A DNA stretch of 64,000 nt from Pseudoalteromonas aurantia 208 (lineage in GTDB: Bacteria > Pseudomonadota > Gammaproteobacteria > Enterobacterales > Alteromonadaceae): positions 620,001 to 684,000 of the forward strand of contig NZ_AQGV01000012.1 in assembly GCF_014858725.1 (NCBI RefSeq). The letters are read 5' to 3'. A program made the position numbers and the translations under genes. Below, one piece after another: positions 55,264 to 64,000 of the stretch (within the stretch, counting starts at the first letter, position 1; each line of letters begins with the position of its first letter). A model generated the notes under the pieces. It was not told the origin of the DNA and made no database searches. It was given only the letters and a program-made list of their open reading frames with translations.

Positions 55264-58200
55264 TTAGCCAACTTGAGCAGGTGATGCCATAGCAGCACTA
55301 GCTCGTCCTGCTGGGGCTTTAGAGCCCGCAGAAAGGCCTGAGTTTTCTACTAATTCTCGGGCTTCATGTGGCATTGCAGAAGGGGTTATTACAACACTAG
55401 GGTCTTCTACACTACTGGCCTTTTTCATCGGTGCACTCGCATTTTGATTAAAGCGGATACGAGACGTACCATGAGAATTATCAAGCACTGGTGTGTTCAC
55501 AACGGTCGCTTCAATAACGGGTGCTTCAACAACTGGTGCTTCAGTAACAGGTGCTTCAACAACTGGTGCTTCAGTAACAGGTGCTTCAACAACTGGTGCT
55601 TCAGTAACAGGTGCTTCAACAACGGGTGCTTCAGTAACAGGTGCTTCAACAACGGGTGCTTCAACAACTGGTGTTTCAGTAACCGGTGCTTCAACAACGG
55701 GTGCTTCAACAACTGGTGTTTCAGTAACAGGTGCTTCAACAACCGGTGTTTCAGTAACAGGTGTTTCAGTAACAGGTGCTTCAGTAACAGGTGCTTCAAC
55801 AACGGGTGCTTCAACAACCGGTGTTTCAGTAACAGGTGTTTCAGTAACAGGTGCTTCAACAACTTGTGCTTCAGTAACAGGTGCTTCAGTAACAGGTGCT
55901 TCAACAACCGGTGTTTCAGTGACTGGGGTTTCAGTAACAGGTGTTTCAGTAACAGGTGTTTCAGTAACAGGTGCTTCAGTAACAGGTGCTTCAACAACCG
56001 GTGTTTCAGTAACAGGTGCTTCAGTAACAGGTGCTTCAACAACCGGTGTTTCAGTGACTGGGGTTTCAACAATCGGCGTTGAAACAGTATCTGTGGGTTG
56101 TTCAACGTCGTCACTGGCTTTCAACTGTGCTTCATATTCAGCAGCAGCTTGATCTGCAACAGGAACAAACGCAGGTTCTTCGTTATTTTCCACTTCAGGT
56201 TTACGGCGGCGTTGACCAGCTGCACGTAAATGGCGAGGAGAGCGCCTAGAGCGGGTTCTTGGTGCATCTTTCTCATTGTCATCAACTGCAATCACTGCTT
56301 GGTCTTGAGGTGATGCTTTTTCAACAATATCTTGCTGCGGTGTATTGTCGTCATTAGAAGGAGACGTTGCTTCAGCATTGTCTTTTTTCTTCACTCGCTT
56401 AATTGGTTTTTCAGCTACAGCTACAGTTGATTGCTCTGGTGCTTGCTGAGTCGCGTCTAATTCAACACTTTCAACTTTTTCTTCGGTGACACGTACTTTC
56501 TTACGCAGATTTCTTCGTTGGCGACGTGGCGGCTTAGCTTTAACTTCTTTAGCTTCTGTAGCGTCAGTTGTTGCAGTATCACCTTCGTTACTTGGTTTCT
56601 GGTGGTCAGTACGTTTACGGTTATTTTGACGACGCCTTTTATTACGGCCTTCGTTTTTATCGCTGCTATCATTGTTGACAGGTTGAGACTGAGTTTGTTC
56701 AGTTTCATTACTTTCAACGTGCTCATCTCGTTTTTTACCTGAGTTACGTCTACGTTGATTACGACGACGATTGTCGTTATTTCGACGCGGCTTTCTTTCC
56801 GAAGGTTTTGGCTCTGGAGTAGGTTCAGGCTTAACTTCTTCAGTTTCAAACAAACCTTTTAACCAACTACCAATACGAGAAAGTAAACTCGGTTCTGATG
56901 GTTCATTTGAGTTGGTAGGCGTTGTGACTGCTTCAGAGACAGGTTGAGGTGCAGGTGCTGAAGGCATAACGACACCTTTTAGAACCGGTTCTTCTTTAAC
57001 CGTTGTTACGGTTCGTGCGACTTCAATGGTCTCAGGCTCAGGTACACTCATTTGTTCATAGCTAGCGGCTTCAGAAGTTTCATCTTTGCGTAACCGAACG
57101 ACTTCGTAATGAGGAGTTTCTAGATGCTGGTTAGGTATAATCACCACGTCACAGTTATGGCGCTTTTCAATACGGTGAACTGATTTACGTTTTTCATTTA
57201 GTAAATAAGCCCCAACACGAACAGGAACTTGCGCATTAACTTGTGCCGTATTTTCTTTGATCGCCTCTTCTTCAATTAAACGAAGAATAGAAAGCGCGAT
57301 TGATTCATTTGAACGAATCGTGCCTTGACCATTACAGCGTGGACATGAATGCTGACTTGCTTCACCTAAGCTTGGGCGTAAACGTTGTCGAGACATTTCA
57401 AGTAAACCGAAACGAGATATTTTACCAATCTGTACTCGAGCACGATCAGGTCGAACTGCATCTTTTAGACGATTTTCCACTTCGCGCTGGTGGCGAGGCG
57501 GTGTCATATCGATAAAGTCGATAACGATTAAACCGCCTAAATCGCGTAATCGTAATTGGCGAGCAATTTCATCAGCGGCTTCTAAATTAGTATTGAGTGC
57601 TGTCTCTTCAATATCGCCACCTTTAGTTGCTTTTGAAGAGTTAATATCAATAGAAGTTAGCGCTTCAGTTGGGTCAATTACAATTGAGCCACCTGATGGT
57701 AAGCGCACTTCGCGCTGAAAGGCTGATTCAATCTGGCTTTCAATTTGATAGTGAGTGAACAAAGGTACATCATTTTGATATAACTTCACACGGCTCATAA
57801 AGTCAGGGCGAAAGCGTTCAATATGCGCCTTTGCTTCTTCAAATACTCGGGCTTTATCAATTAATATTTCACCGATGTCGCGGCGTAAATAATCTCGAAT
57901 CGCACGGAAAATAACGTTACTTTCTTGGTGTATTAAAAAAGGGGCTTTATCACTATCCGCGGCTTCTTGAATTGCTTGCCAATGCACAAGTAGCGCTTTC
58001 AAGTCATATTCTAACTCTTCAAAAGATTTACCAACACCAGCAGTACGAACGATTAATCCCATACCTTTAGGTAAATCAAGTCGGCTTAGTGCTTCTTTTA
58101 ACTCAATACGCTCGTCACCTTCGATACGGCGAGAAATTCCACCTGCACGAGGATTATTCGGCATGAGTACCAAATAACTACCAGCAACACTGATAAATGT

Positions 58201-58551
58201 AGTAAGTGCAGCACCTTTTTGGCCTCGTTCTTCTTTATCAACTTGAACAATAACCTCTTGGCCTTCTTTAATCACATCTCTAATGTTCGGACGACCATTG
58301 AAAGTGTATCCGGAAGGGAAGTACGTTTTTGCTATTTCTTTTAAAGGAAGGAAACCGTGACGCTCGGCGCCATAATCTACAAAGGCTGCTTCAAGAGATG
58401 GTTCGATACGGGTAATTTTACCCTTGTATATATTGGCTTTTTTCTGTTCGTGACCAGGGCTTTCGATATCTAGATCGTAAAGGCGTTGGCCGTCAACCAG
58501 TGCGACGCGCATTTCTTCTTGCTGCGTAGCATTGATTAGCATACGTTTCAT
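55264..58551 (-). CDS. rne: Ribonuclease E
   Basis: A 1095-aa protein. N-terminal catalytic half: S1 domain (residues ~35-120), DNase I-like active-site Asp residues in [12 protein letters not shown] and LIVIDFIDM, and the zinc-link CPRCNGQG near residue 405. The C-terminal half is disordered: Arg-rich RNA-binding segments ([15 protein letters not shown]), then the pentapeptide array (residues ~825-1020), then a short conserved-looking tail ([13 protein letters not shown]) that may bind PNPase. RNase E is the main mRNA-decay and rRNA-processing endonuclease. It is transcribed divergently from rluC. Confidence 0.95.
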   Translation of the reverse strand: MKRMLINATQQEEMRVALVDGQRLYDLDIESPGHEQKKANIYKGKITRIEPSLEAAFVDYGAERHGFLPLKEIAKTYFPSGYTFNGRPNIRDVIKEGQEVIVQVDKEERGQKGAALTTFISVAGSYLVLMPNNPRAGGISRRIEGDERIELKEALSRLDLPKGMGLIVRTAGVGKSFEELEYDLKALLVHWQAIQEAADSDKAPFLIHQESNVIFRAIRDYLRRDIGEILIDKARVFEEAKAHIERFRPDFMSRVKLYQNDVPLFTHYQIESQIESAFQREVRLPSGGSIVIDPTEALTSIDINSSKATKGGDIEETALNTNLEAADEIARQLRLRDLGGLIVIDFIDMTPPRHQREVENRLKDAVRPDRARVQIGKISRFGLLEMSRQRLRPSLGEASQHSCPRCNGQGTIRSNESIALSILRLIEEEAIKENTAQVNAQVPVRVGAYLLNEKRKSVHRIEKRHNCDVVIIPNQHLETPHYEVVRLRKDETSEAASYEQMSVPEPETIEVARTVTTVKEEPVLKGVVMPSAPAPQPVSEAVTTPTNSNEPSEPSLLSRIGSWLKGLFETEEVKPEPTPEPKPSERKPRRNNDNRRRNQRRRNSGKKRDEHVESNETEQTQSQPVNNDSSDKNEGRNKRRRQNNRKRTDHQKPSNEGDTATTDATEAKEVKAKPPRRQRRNLRKKVRVTEEKVESVELDATQQAPEQSTVAVAEKPIKRVKKKDNAEATSPSNDDNTPQQDIVEKASPQDQAVIAVDDNEKDAPRTRSRRSPRHLRAAGQRRRKPEVENNEEPAFVPVADQAAAEYEAQLKASDDVEQPTDTVSTPIVETPVTETPVVEAPVTEAPVTETPVVEAPVTEAPVTETPVTETPVTETPVTETPVVEAPVTEAPVTEAQVVEAPVTETPVTETPVVEAPVVEAPVTEAPVTETPVTETPVVEAPVTETPVVEAPVVEAPVTETPVVEAPVVEAPVTEAPVVEAPVTEAPVVEAPVTEAPVVEAPVTEAPVVEAPVIEATVVNTPVLDNSHGTSRIRFNQNASAPMKKASSVEDPSVVITPSAMPHEARELVENSGLSAGSKAPAGRASAAMASPAQVG
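55500..56085 (-). repeat. Pentapeptide-coding 15-bp tandem array in rne
   Basis: About 39 units of 15 bp encode P-V-(V/T)-E-(A/T), mainly [10 protein letters not shown] and PVTET. Units alternate without strict higher order and differ by a few synonymous or T/V, A/T changes. The array also opens long spurious frames on both strands. Confidence 0.9.
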
Positions 58552-59061
58552 ATTGTTACTCTACATTTCAATTTTTAGTTAAGCCTGATTGATATCACTC
58601 GCCGACATTTAGTGTTCCTAGGTATTTAATACAGTCTCCCGACTGGGGAAATGGGAACAATCAGTATCACCGGCTTCACAGTGCCTTATATTTGGCTAAC
58701 TTCGCCATTGTTACTGGCACCTGTGAGCATCGCTATTTGCGTTTGGTGTTTGCACGGGCTAAAGGGCTCGGTGTTAAACAATCAGACATATATCTTCTAT
58801 TTTTTGCTTTTTTAAGCTTAACCATGCTTAGCTTCACACTACATTCTATTACGCGCAACGCAGTGGGCTAAACGCACGTGTTTTAATTGGGGCTAAAAAG
58901 CGTTGGAGATCCAAGCTTCAATCTGTATGATCTGGCACCCAAGATGTGCATCACGGTTGATTTTTGCGATAAAAAGCGAATCCGCAAAAATTGCGGACCA
59001 ATTATCCCACTAATATACTCGTGATAGCAACTAAATTATTACTCAAATCAGTGATTAGGCA
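58552..59061. other. rne-rluC divergent intergenic region with long rne leader
   Basis: About 510 bp without a gene. In E. coli rne has a 361-nt 5' UTR that mediates autoregulation; a leader of similar size fits here. On the minus strand, several hairpin-prone stretches lie near 58620-58740. I could not delimit a conserved structure or promoter with confidence. Confidence 0.45.
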
Positions 59062-60012
59062 ATGTCAGAAAAACCGGCTCTAAAAGTTAGCTTCGTAACT
59101 ATTACCGAAGATCAAGATGGTCAGCGGATAGATAACTTCTTGTTGACGCATTTAAAAGGGGTACCAAAAAGTGCTATCTATAAGATTTTGCGAAAAGGCG
59201 AGGTGCGTGTAAATAAGAAGCGTATTAAGCCCGTATATAGGTTACAACTAGATGATTTAGTGCGTATTCCTCCTGTAAAAGTTGCAGAGAGGGAAGAGTT
59301 CGTTCCAAAAAACCTAGATAAAGTAGCGGGTCTTGAAGATGCGATTATATATGAAGATAAATATTTGATTGTCATAAATAAACCATCAGGTATGGCAGTG
59401 CATGGAGGCAGTGGCTTGAGTTATGGCTTAATTGAGGCTTTACGTGCGCTTCGACCGGATGAAAAGAGCTTGGAGCTGGTACATCGTTTAGACCGAGATA
59501 CGTCTGGCTGTTTGTTAATATCTAAACGACGCTCGGTACTAAAAAGTTTGCATGAGCAGCTGCGTGAAAAAACCATGGAAAAGAATTACTGGGCGTTAGT
59601 GACGGGTGAATGGGCATCAAAATTGAAAAATGTGACGGAGCCGCTAAGAAAGAACACCTTACAGTCAGGTGAGCGAGTTGTTCGAGTTGACCTTGAAGAA
59701 GGGAAAGCATCACACACTCGTTTTAAAGTGTTACAACGATTTGATGATTGCACTTTGGTACAGGCGTCTCCTGTGACTGGTCGTACGCATCAAATACGTG
59801 TTCATACACAATGTAAAGGTCACCCTATTGCGTGTGATGACAAATATGGTGATCAGGTATTTGACGGTAAAATGCGTAAACTCGGTTTAAATCGTTTATT
59901 TTTGCATGCGCATGATATTCGCTTTTTCCATCCTAAAACTGAGACAACCTTACGAGTAGAAGCGCCATTAGATAAAACGTTAAAAAATTGTTTGAAGGTT
60001 CTACGGAGCTAA
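59062..60012 (+). CDS. rluC: 23S rRNA pseudouridine synthase RluC
   Basis: A 316-aa protein. An N-terminal S4 domain (residues ~15-80, GQRIDNFLLTHLKGVPKSAI) precedes the pseudouridine synthase domain, with the catalytic Asp in LVHRLDRDTSGCLL near residue 145 and GRTHQIRVH near residue 240. Length is typical for RluC, which modifies positions 955, 2504 and 2580 of 23S rRNA in E. coli. Divergence from rne is the classical context. Confidence 0.95.
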   Translation: MSEKPALKVSFVTITEDQDGQRIDNFLLTHLKGVPKSAIYKILRKGEVRVNKKRIKPVYRLQLDDLVRIPPVKVAEREEFVPKNLDKVAGLEDAIIYEDKYLIVINKPSGMAVHGGSGLSYGLIEALRALRPDEKSLELVHRLDRDTSGCLLISKRRSVLKSLHEQLREKTMEKNYWALVTGEWASKLKNVTEPLRKNTLQSGERVVRVDLEEGKASHTRFKVLQRFDDCTLVQASPVTGRTHQIRVHTQCKGHPIACDDKYGDQVFDGKMRKLGLNRLFLHAHDIRFFHPKTETTLRVEAPLDKTLKNCLKVLRS

Positions 60013-60016
60013 GTTG

Positions 60017-60661
60017 ATGAAGTATAAACTGATAATTTTTGATTGGGATGGCACTCTGATGGACTCTATACCAAAAATTGTCCATTGTCTTAAATTGTCC
60101 GCATTGCAGGTGGGTTTACCTGAACCTACTACCAGTGAAGCCGCAGCGGTTATTGGGTTGTCATTGGATGTTGCGATAGCGGCCTTGTTTCCTGAACAAG
60201 AAGATTATTGGACCGAGCTGGTCACAGGGTATCAAGCGAATTATAAAGCAAGTGATAGTATACAACCTGTGATGTTTGAGGGAACTGCAAAATTATTGAG
60301 CGACCTGCGTGATCAGGGTTTGCTGTTAGCTGTCGCGACAGGGAAAAGTCGGCAAGGACTGAATAGAGTTTTGGATGAGTCGCAACTGTGTGATTATTTC
60401 ATTACGAGTCGAACTGCGGATGAAGCTCATTCGAAACCCGCACCTGATATGCTTAAGCAGATCCTCAATGAAGTAGGAATAGATGCAAGTTCGGCGTTGA
60501 TGGTGGGTGACTCTTTATTAGATATGACGATGGCAAGCAATGCGAATATGGATGCTGTTGCCATGAGTTGGGGGGCCGCTGACAAATTATCATTGTCAGC
60601 ATCAAAAGCGTTAACGATATGTGATAGCTACGTACAACTACGACAGATTATTTGCAGTTAA
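60017..60661 (+). CDS. HAD-IA family phosphatase
   Basis: A 214-aa protein from ATG 60017 (MKYKLIIFDWDGTLMDS; a TTG at 60014 is an alternative). All HAD motifs are present: DWDGT (I), the VATGKSRQGL threonine (II), KPAPDM (III) and MVGDSLLDM (IV). It follows rluC by four bases, so they share a transcript. It resembles phosphoglycolate-phosphatase-like enzymes; the substrate is not predictable. Its 3' end overlaps the convergent yceF by 24 bases. Confidence 0.88.
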   Translation: MKYKLIIFDWDGTLMDSIPKIVHCLKLSALQVGLPEPTTSEAAAVIGLSLDVAIAALFPEQEDYWTELVTGYQANYKASDSIQPVMFEGTAKLLSDLRDQGLLLAVATGKSRQGLNRVLDESQLCDYFITSRTADEAHSKPAPDMLKQILNEVGIDASSALMVGDSLLDMTMASNANMDAVAMSWGAADKLSLSASKALTICDSYVQLRQIICS

Positions 60662-61237
60662 TACATCGACTCCTTGAGCTAATAATAGTTGTGTCAACCG
60701 TATTAGCGGAAGACCTATTAAGCTATTGGGGTCGTCTCCTTCCAATTTATCAAATAAGCAGATCCCTAGACCCTCACTTTTGAAGCTACCCGCACATTGA
60801 TAAGGTTGTTCGATATCACAGTAGGCATTGATCTGTTTATCATTCAAAATGCGAAAATAAACATGGAACGGTTCAACCAGGGAAGTACTTTTGTTTTGTT
60901 CAATATTGTATAAACAAAGGCTAGTTAGAAAGGTCACTTTCTGGCCACTAAATTGGCGCAATTGCGCAATGGCATTTGGTTTTGTATGTGGTTTTCCTAA
61001 AACCTGATTTTGATGCACGGCTACTTGGTCGGATCCTATGACAAGGCCTTGGGAATAGAACTTTTTAGCCGTGTGTGCTTTTTGTTCTGCTAACCGCAAA
61101 ACCAATTGCTCGGGTGTTTCACAATTGAGTGCGGTTTCATCAATTTCAGGATTGAAAGAAGAAAAAGGGAGATTTATTTTTTTTAAAATAGACTGCCTAA
61201 ATTCAGAACTTGAGGCTAGAATTAGAGGGATTTTCAT
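60638..61237 (-). CDS. yceF: Maf-family nucleotide pyrophosphatase YceF
   Basis: A 199-aa protein, MKIPLILASSSEFRQSILKK. The Maf signature SSSEFRQ, the ExDE-like PEIDE and GSDQVAVH are present. By context (next to rluC and yceD-rpmF) it is YceF, which hydrolyses m7GTP in E. coli. It is transcribed opposite to its neighbours and diverges from yceD. Confidence 0.92.
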   Translation of the reverse strand: MKIPLILASSSEFRQSILKKINLPFSSFNPEIDETALNCETPEQLVLRLAEQKAHTAKKFYSQGLVIGSDQVAVHQNQVLGKPHTKPNAIAQLRQFSGQKVTFLTSLCLYNIEQNKSTSLVEPFHVYFRILNDKQINAYCDIEQPYQCAGSFKSEGLGICLFDKLEGDDPNSLIGLPLIRLTQLLLAQGVDVLTANNLS

Positions 61238-61356
61238 AAATACTCTGACGTCGTTATAATTATGTCGCTAGAATAGGACGCAATCAGGCGAAAAACAAAG
61301 GAAAGTTTGAGATTTATTTTGACTAACATACTAACAATCTATATGATGCAGCCCCT

Positions 61357-61881
61357 ATGCAAAAGGTGAAAATTCCCGTCACTCTTGATCCAAGCAGAGC
61401 AGCTCAGCGCCAACTTAGTTATGATGGTGTTGTTCAGCTTGAAGAACTTTCTCGTTTAGAGCAAGTTGTGCGTGATCAAAGCGGTGAAATAGCGGTACAG
61501 ATTCATTGCAAAAATGATGAACAAGGGTTAACAGTTGTGTATGGTTCAATCCAAGCACATCTAACTGTTGTTTGTCAGCGTTGTAATGATGAACTAGGGT
61601 TGGATTTGGTCCAAGATTTTGCTTATTCACCTGTAAAGGCGGATACAGAGTCGGACGAACTTCCTGATAACTACGATATAGTAGAACTGGATGAAGATGG
61701 AGAAGTTAATCTTCGAGCATTAATCGAAGATGAATTGATTTTGGCTATTCCAATAGTTCCTACACATAACGAAGTTAACTGCTCTTATTCTGAAAAGCCA
61801 GCCAGCTTTGGAGAAGTAGATGCAGAAGAAAGTAAACCAAATCCATTTGACATTTTAAAACAACTTAAGAAAGATTCTTAG
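61357..61881 (+). CDS. yceD: YceD (DUF177) 23S rRNA accumulation protein
   Basis: A 174-aa protein of normal length with [13 protein letters not shown] near residue 70 and the C-terminal [14 protein letters not shown]. The DUF177 family is almost always encoded before rpmF, as here (10-bp gap), and is implicated in 23S rRNA accumulation. It is the first gene of the yceD-rpmF-plsX-fabD cluster. Confidence 0.93.
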   Translation: MQKVKIPVTLDPSRAAQRQLSYDGVVQLEELSRLEQVVRDQSGEIAVQIHCKNDEQGLTVVYGSIQAHLTVVCQRCNDELGLDLVQDFAYSPVKADTESDELPDNYDIVELDEDGEVNLRALIEDELILAIPIVPTHNEVNCSYSEKPASFGEVDAEESKPNPFDILKQLKKDS

Positions 61882-61891
61882 GAGAAGGCTC

Positions 61892-62062
61892 ATGGCAGTA
61901 CAAAAAAGCAAAAAGTCTCGCGCAAGACGTGGTATGCGTCGTTCACACGATGCGATCAGTGGACCAGCTTTAACTGTAGATCAGGTTTCAGGCGAGACTC
62001 ATCGTCGTCACCATGTGACTGCAGATGGTTACTACAAAGGCGTTAAAGTAATTTCTAACTAA
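61892..62062 (+). CDS. rpmF: 50S ribosomal protein L32
   Basis: A 56-aa protein, [20 protein letters not shown], then [20 protein letters not shown] and a C-terminal VISN. This is a complete L32 of usual size, with AGGAGA upstream of the ATG. It lies between yceD and plsX, as in most gammaproteobacteria. Confidence 0.97.
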   Translation: MAVQKSKKSRARRGMRRSHDAISGPALTVDQVSGETHRRHHVTADGYYKGVKVISN

Positions 62063-62073
62063 GAGATTACTTT

Positions 62074-63126
62074 ATGCTGACTCATCTAACCATAGCGTTA
62101 GATATGATGGGGGGCGATTACGGCCCCCGTTCATCTATCCCCGCTGCTGTTTCTGCAGTAAACAAACATGCCAATTTAACGTTACTCTTATGCGGTAATG
62201 AAAGTGTTATAAGAGAGCGCTTAACCAGTCTCGACTCGATAAACCATCCCCGCTTAATTATTAAGCATTGTTCTGAAGTTGTAACGAACAGCTGTGAGCC
62301 TGCATCAGCGCTGCGAAATAAAAAGTCGTCGTCAATGAGAGTTGCTCTTGAACTTGTTAAAGCCGGAGAAGCACAGGCGTGTGTCAGTGCAGGTAATACT
62401 GGGGCACTATTTTTTATGGCTCATTATGTCTTAAAAATGCTACCAGGTATCAAGCGACCAGCATTAATTTCAGCAGTGCCTACAGAAAAAAAACAACCAG
62501 TGTATTTGTTAGATTTGGGAGCGAATGTACATTGTGACGCGCATACTTTATTTCAATTTGGGGTAATGGGATCAATTGTTGCAGGTCAAGCTCAAAATAT
62601 TCCAAGCCCTAAAGTTTGCTTACTTAATATAGGTTCAGAAGAAATAAAAGGCCATGACACAATAAAAAGAGCCGCCGAGTTAATGAAAGAAACACCACAG
62701 ATCAATTATCAAGGCTATTGTGAAGGTAGTGATATGTTTTCTGGTAAGGCCGATGTTATTGTGTGCGAGGGATTTGTGGGTAATGTGGCTTTAAAAACAT
62801 GTGAAGGAATAGCGAAACTTATTATGTATAAGTTTACAAAATCATTGAAAAAGCATGTATTTTATCGGTTGCTAGCATTTGTACTTAAACCAGTCATAAA
62901 AAAACTGTATAAACGCGTGAACCCCGACCAGTATAATGGCGCAAGTCTGGTAGGATTGCGGGGGATTGTTGTAAAAAGCCACGGAAATGCTTCGAATAAA
63001 GCATTTCTTGCTGCAATTGAAGAAGCTTCGCGCGAAGTCGAGCGTTGTATTCCGGATAAAATCCAAGCCACTTTTGCACAAATAGCAGCAAAATCAGAAC
63101 ATTCGTCATCTTCGCTCGAAAACTAA
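62074..63126 (+). CDS. plsX: Phosphate acyltransferase PlsX
   Basis: A 350-aa protein with the family N-terminus [12 protein letters not shown] and [18 protein letters not shown] near residue 105, plus [17 protein letters not shown] near residue 232. It converts acyl-ACP to acyl-phosphate in phospholipid synthesis. It is 11 bp after rpmF and 53 bp before fabD; fabH, often placed here, is absent. Confidence 0.95.
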   Translation: MLTHLTIALDMMGGDYGPRSSIPAAVSAVNKHANLTLLLCGNESVIRERLTSLDSINHPRLIIKHCSEVVTNSCEPASALRNKKSSSMRVALELVKAGEAQACVSAGNTGALFFMAHYVLKMLPGIKRPALISAVPTEKKQPVYLLDLGANVHCDAHTLFQFGVMGSIVAGQAQNIPSPKVCLLNIGSEEIKGHDTIKRAAELMKETPQINYQGYCEGSDMFSGKADVIVCEGFVGNVALKTCEGIAKLIMYKFTKSLKKHVFYRLLAFVLKPVIKKLYKRVNPDQYNGASLVGLRGIVVKSHGNASNKAFLAAIEEASREVERCIPDKIQATFAQIAAKSEHSSSSLEN

Positions 63127-63179
63127 TGAAGTAGTTGTGATGAGCGATATGGCACAACTATTATTATTAAGAGCACCAT

Positions 63180-64000
63180 ATGTCACAGAAAATTGCACTT
63201 TTGTTCCCAGGACAAGGATCTCAAGCGGTCGGTATGCTAGCAGAGTTACTTGCCACATCAGAGATTGTCAAAGAAACATTTTCAGAAGCGTCAGAAGCAT
63301 TAGAATACGACTTGGCTGATCTTGTTTTAAATGGTCCTGAAGACGACTTAAATCAAACGCACCGTACTCAGCCAGCATTACTTACAGCGAGTGTTGCAAT
63401 TTATCGCGAATGGCGTGCGAGCAACTTAGAAAGCGAAGTTGTAATGGCTGGGCATAGTTTAGGTGAATACTCAGCATTAGTATGTGCTGAAGTGATTTCT
63501 TTAGGTGAGGCTGTAAAACTGGTAGAAAAGCGTGGATTGTACATGCAAGAAGCGGTGCCTGCCGGTGTTGGCTCTATGGCGGCTGTTATTGGTCTAGATG
63601 ACCAAATAATAGCGGATGCTTGTAAAGAGAGTGCACAAGGCCAAGTTGTTTCCCCAGTAAATTATAATTCGCCAGGTCAAGTTGTGATTGCGGGTCATAA
63701 AGAGGCTGTCGAAAGAGCATCAGCGGTGTGTAACGAAGCGGGAGCAAGACGGGTGATGCCTCTTTCAGTAAGTGTCCCTTCTCATTGTGCGCTAATGCAG
63801 CCTGCGGCAGATAAACTCGATGCAGATTTACAGCAGTTGGCTTTCTCTGACGCTAAAGTTGACGTTATCAACAACGTTGATGTTGTAATTGCACGCTCAG
63901 AACAAGAAATTAAAGGTGCGTTGGTTCGTCAATTATATAGTCCGGTTCGATGGACTGAGACATTTCAAAAACTTGCAGCTTTGGGTATCACCCAAGCATA
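63180..64000 (+). CDS. fabD: Malonyl-CoA:ACP transacylase FabD (3' end outside window)
   Basis: The open frame from MSQKIALLFPGQGSQAVGML runs to the window edge. The active-site Ser lies in GHSLGEYSALV (near residue 92), with SVPSHCALM carrying the catalytic His near residue 200. About 273 of an expected ~310 residues are visible. It loads malonyl groups onto ACP for fatty-acid synthesis. Confidence 0.95.
   Translation, partial: MSQKIALLFPGQGSQAVGMLAELLATSEIVKETFSEASEALEYDLADLVLNGPEDDLNQTHRTQPALLTASVAIYREWRASNLESEVVMAGHSLGEYSALVCAEVISLGEAVKLVEKRGLYMQEAVPAGVGSMAAVIGLDDQIIADACKESAQGQVVSPVNYNSPGQVVIAGHKEAVERASAVCNEAGARRVMPLSVSVPSHCALMQPAADKLDADLQQLAFSDAKVDVINNVDVVIARSEQEIKGALVRQLYSPVRWTETFQKLAALGITQA

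Noticed and set aside
55366..56152. Long open frames on the plus strand and in the other minus frame over the rne repeats (up to 238 aa)
   Set aside because: A 15-bp repeat keeps every frame open. The RNase E frame is the one continuous with a conserved protein.

Overview
The window comes from a marine gammaproteobacterium, most likely Pseudoalteromonas or a close relative. This is inferred from gene content and order: a two-gene methionine synthase next to metA, the yejK/yejL/yejM group, a COG3014-LpoB-LPP20 lipoprotein cluster, rne divergent from rluC, and yceD-rpmF-plsX-fabD. No rRNA, tRNA or CRISPR array was seen.

Positions 1-28775 hold a contractile phage-tail-like gene cluster that runs off the left edge. 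The right half (14818-28775) is a nearly complete P2-type tail: baseplate J and I, collar and fibre with chaperone, an unassigned small tail protein, spike V, a PAAR tip, W/gp25, sheath, tube, tail-assembly chaperone E with an overlapping E' frame, a very repetitive tape measure, U, X and D. The left half (1-12884) is a set of receptor-binding modules: the 3' end of one long fibre, a collar + long fibre + chaperone cassette, and a DUF4815-type cassette ending in another fibre and a small partner. No capsid, portal, terminase, integrase or lysis gene is visible, so the element is most simply a tailocin (R-type phage-tail-like particle) or a head-less prophage remnant. Missing functions could lie left of the window.

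The two halves are separated by about 1.75 kb of repeats (12885-14632). It contains three copies of a candidate small RNA unit, each with a conserved upstream box and an intrinsic terminator, interleaved with four inverted pairs of REP-like palindromes. A fourth copy of the upstream box leads into the baseplate operon. Strong intrinsic terminators lie just upstream of the baseplate J gene and the sheath gene, which suggests leader control. Three copies (one truncated) of a ~194-bp MITE-like element lie inside or at the edge of the tail cluster.

From 29421 to the end the genes are chromosomal. They are: an EamA-type transporter divergent from metA with a MetJ-type operator between them; metA and the two-piece metH; a periplasmic binding protein overlapping a diguanylate cyclase; hrpB; a YgjK-type GH63 glycosidase; a LysR regulator and aceK; a DUF4124 protein; yejM-yejL divergent from yejK; an envelope lipoprotein cluster with LpoB and an MltC-like transglycosylase; rne with a long pentapeptide repeat array; and rluC, a HAD phosphatase, yceF, yceD, rpmF, plsX and the start of fabD.
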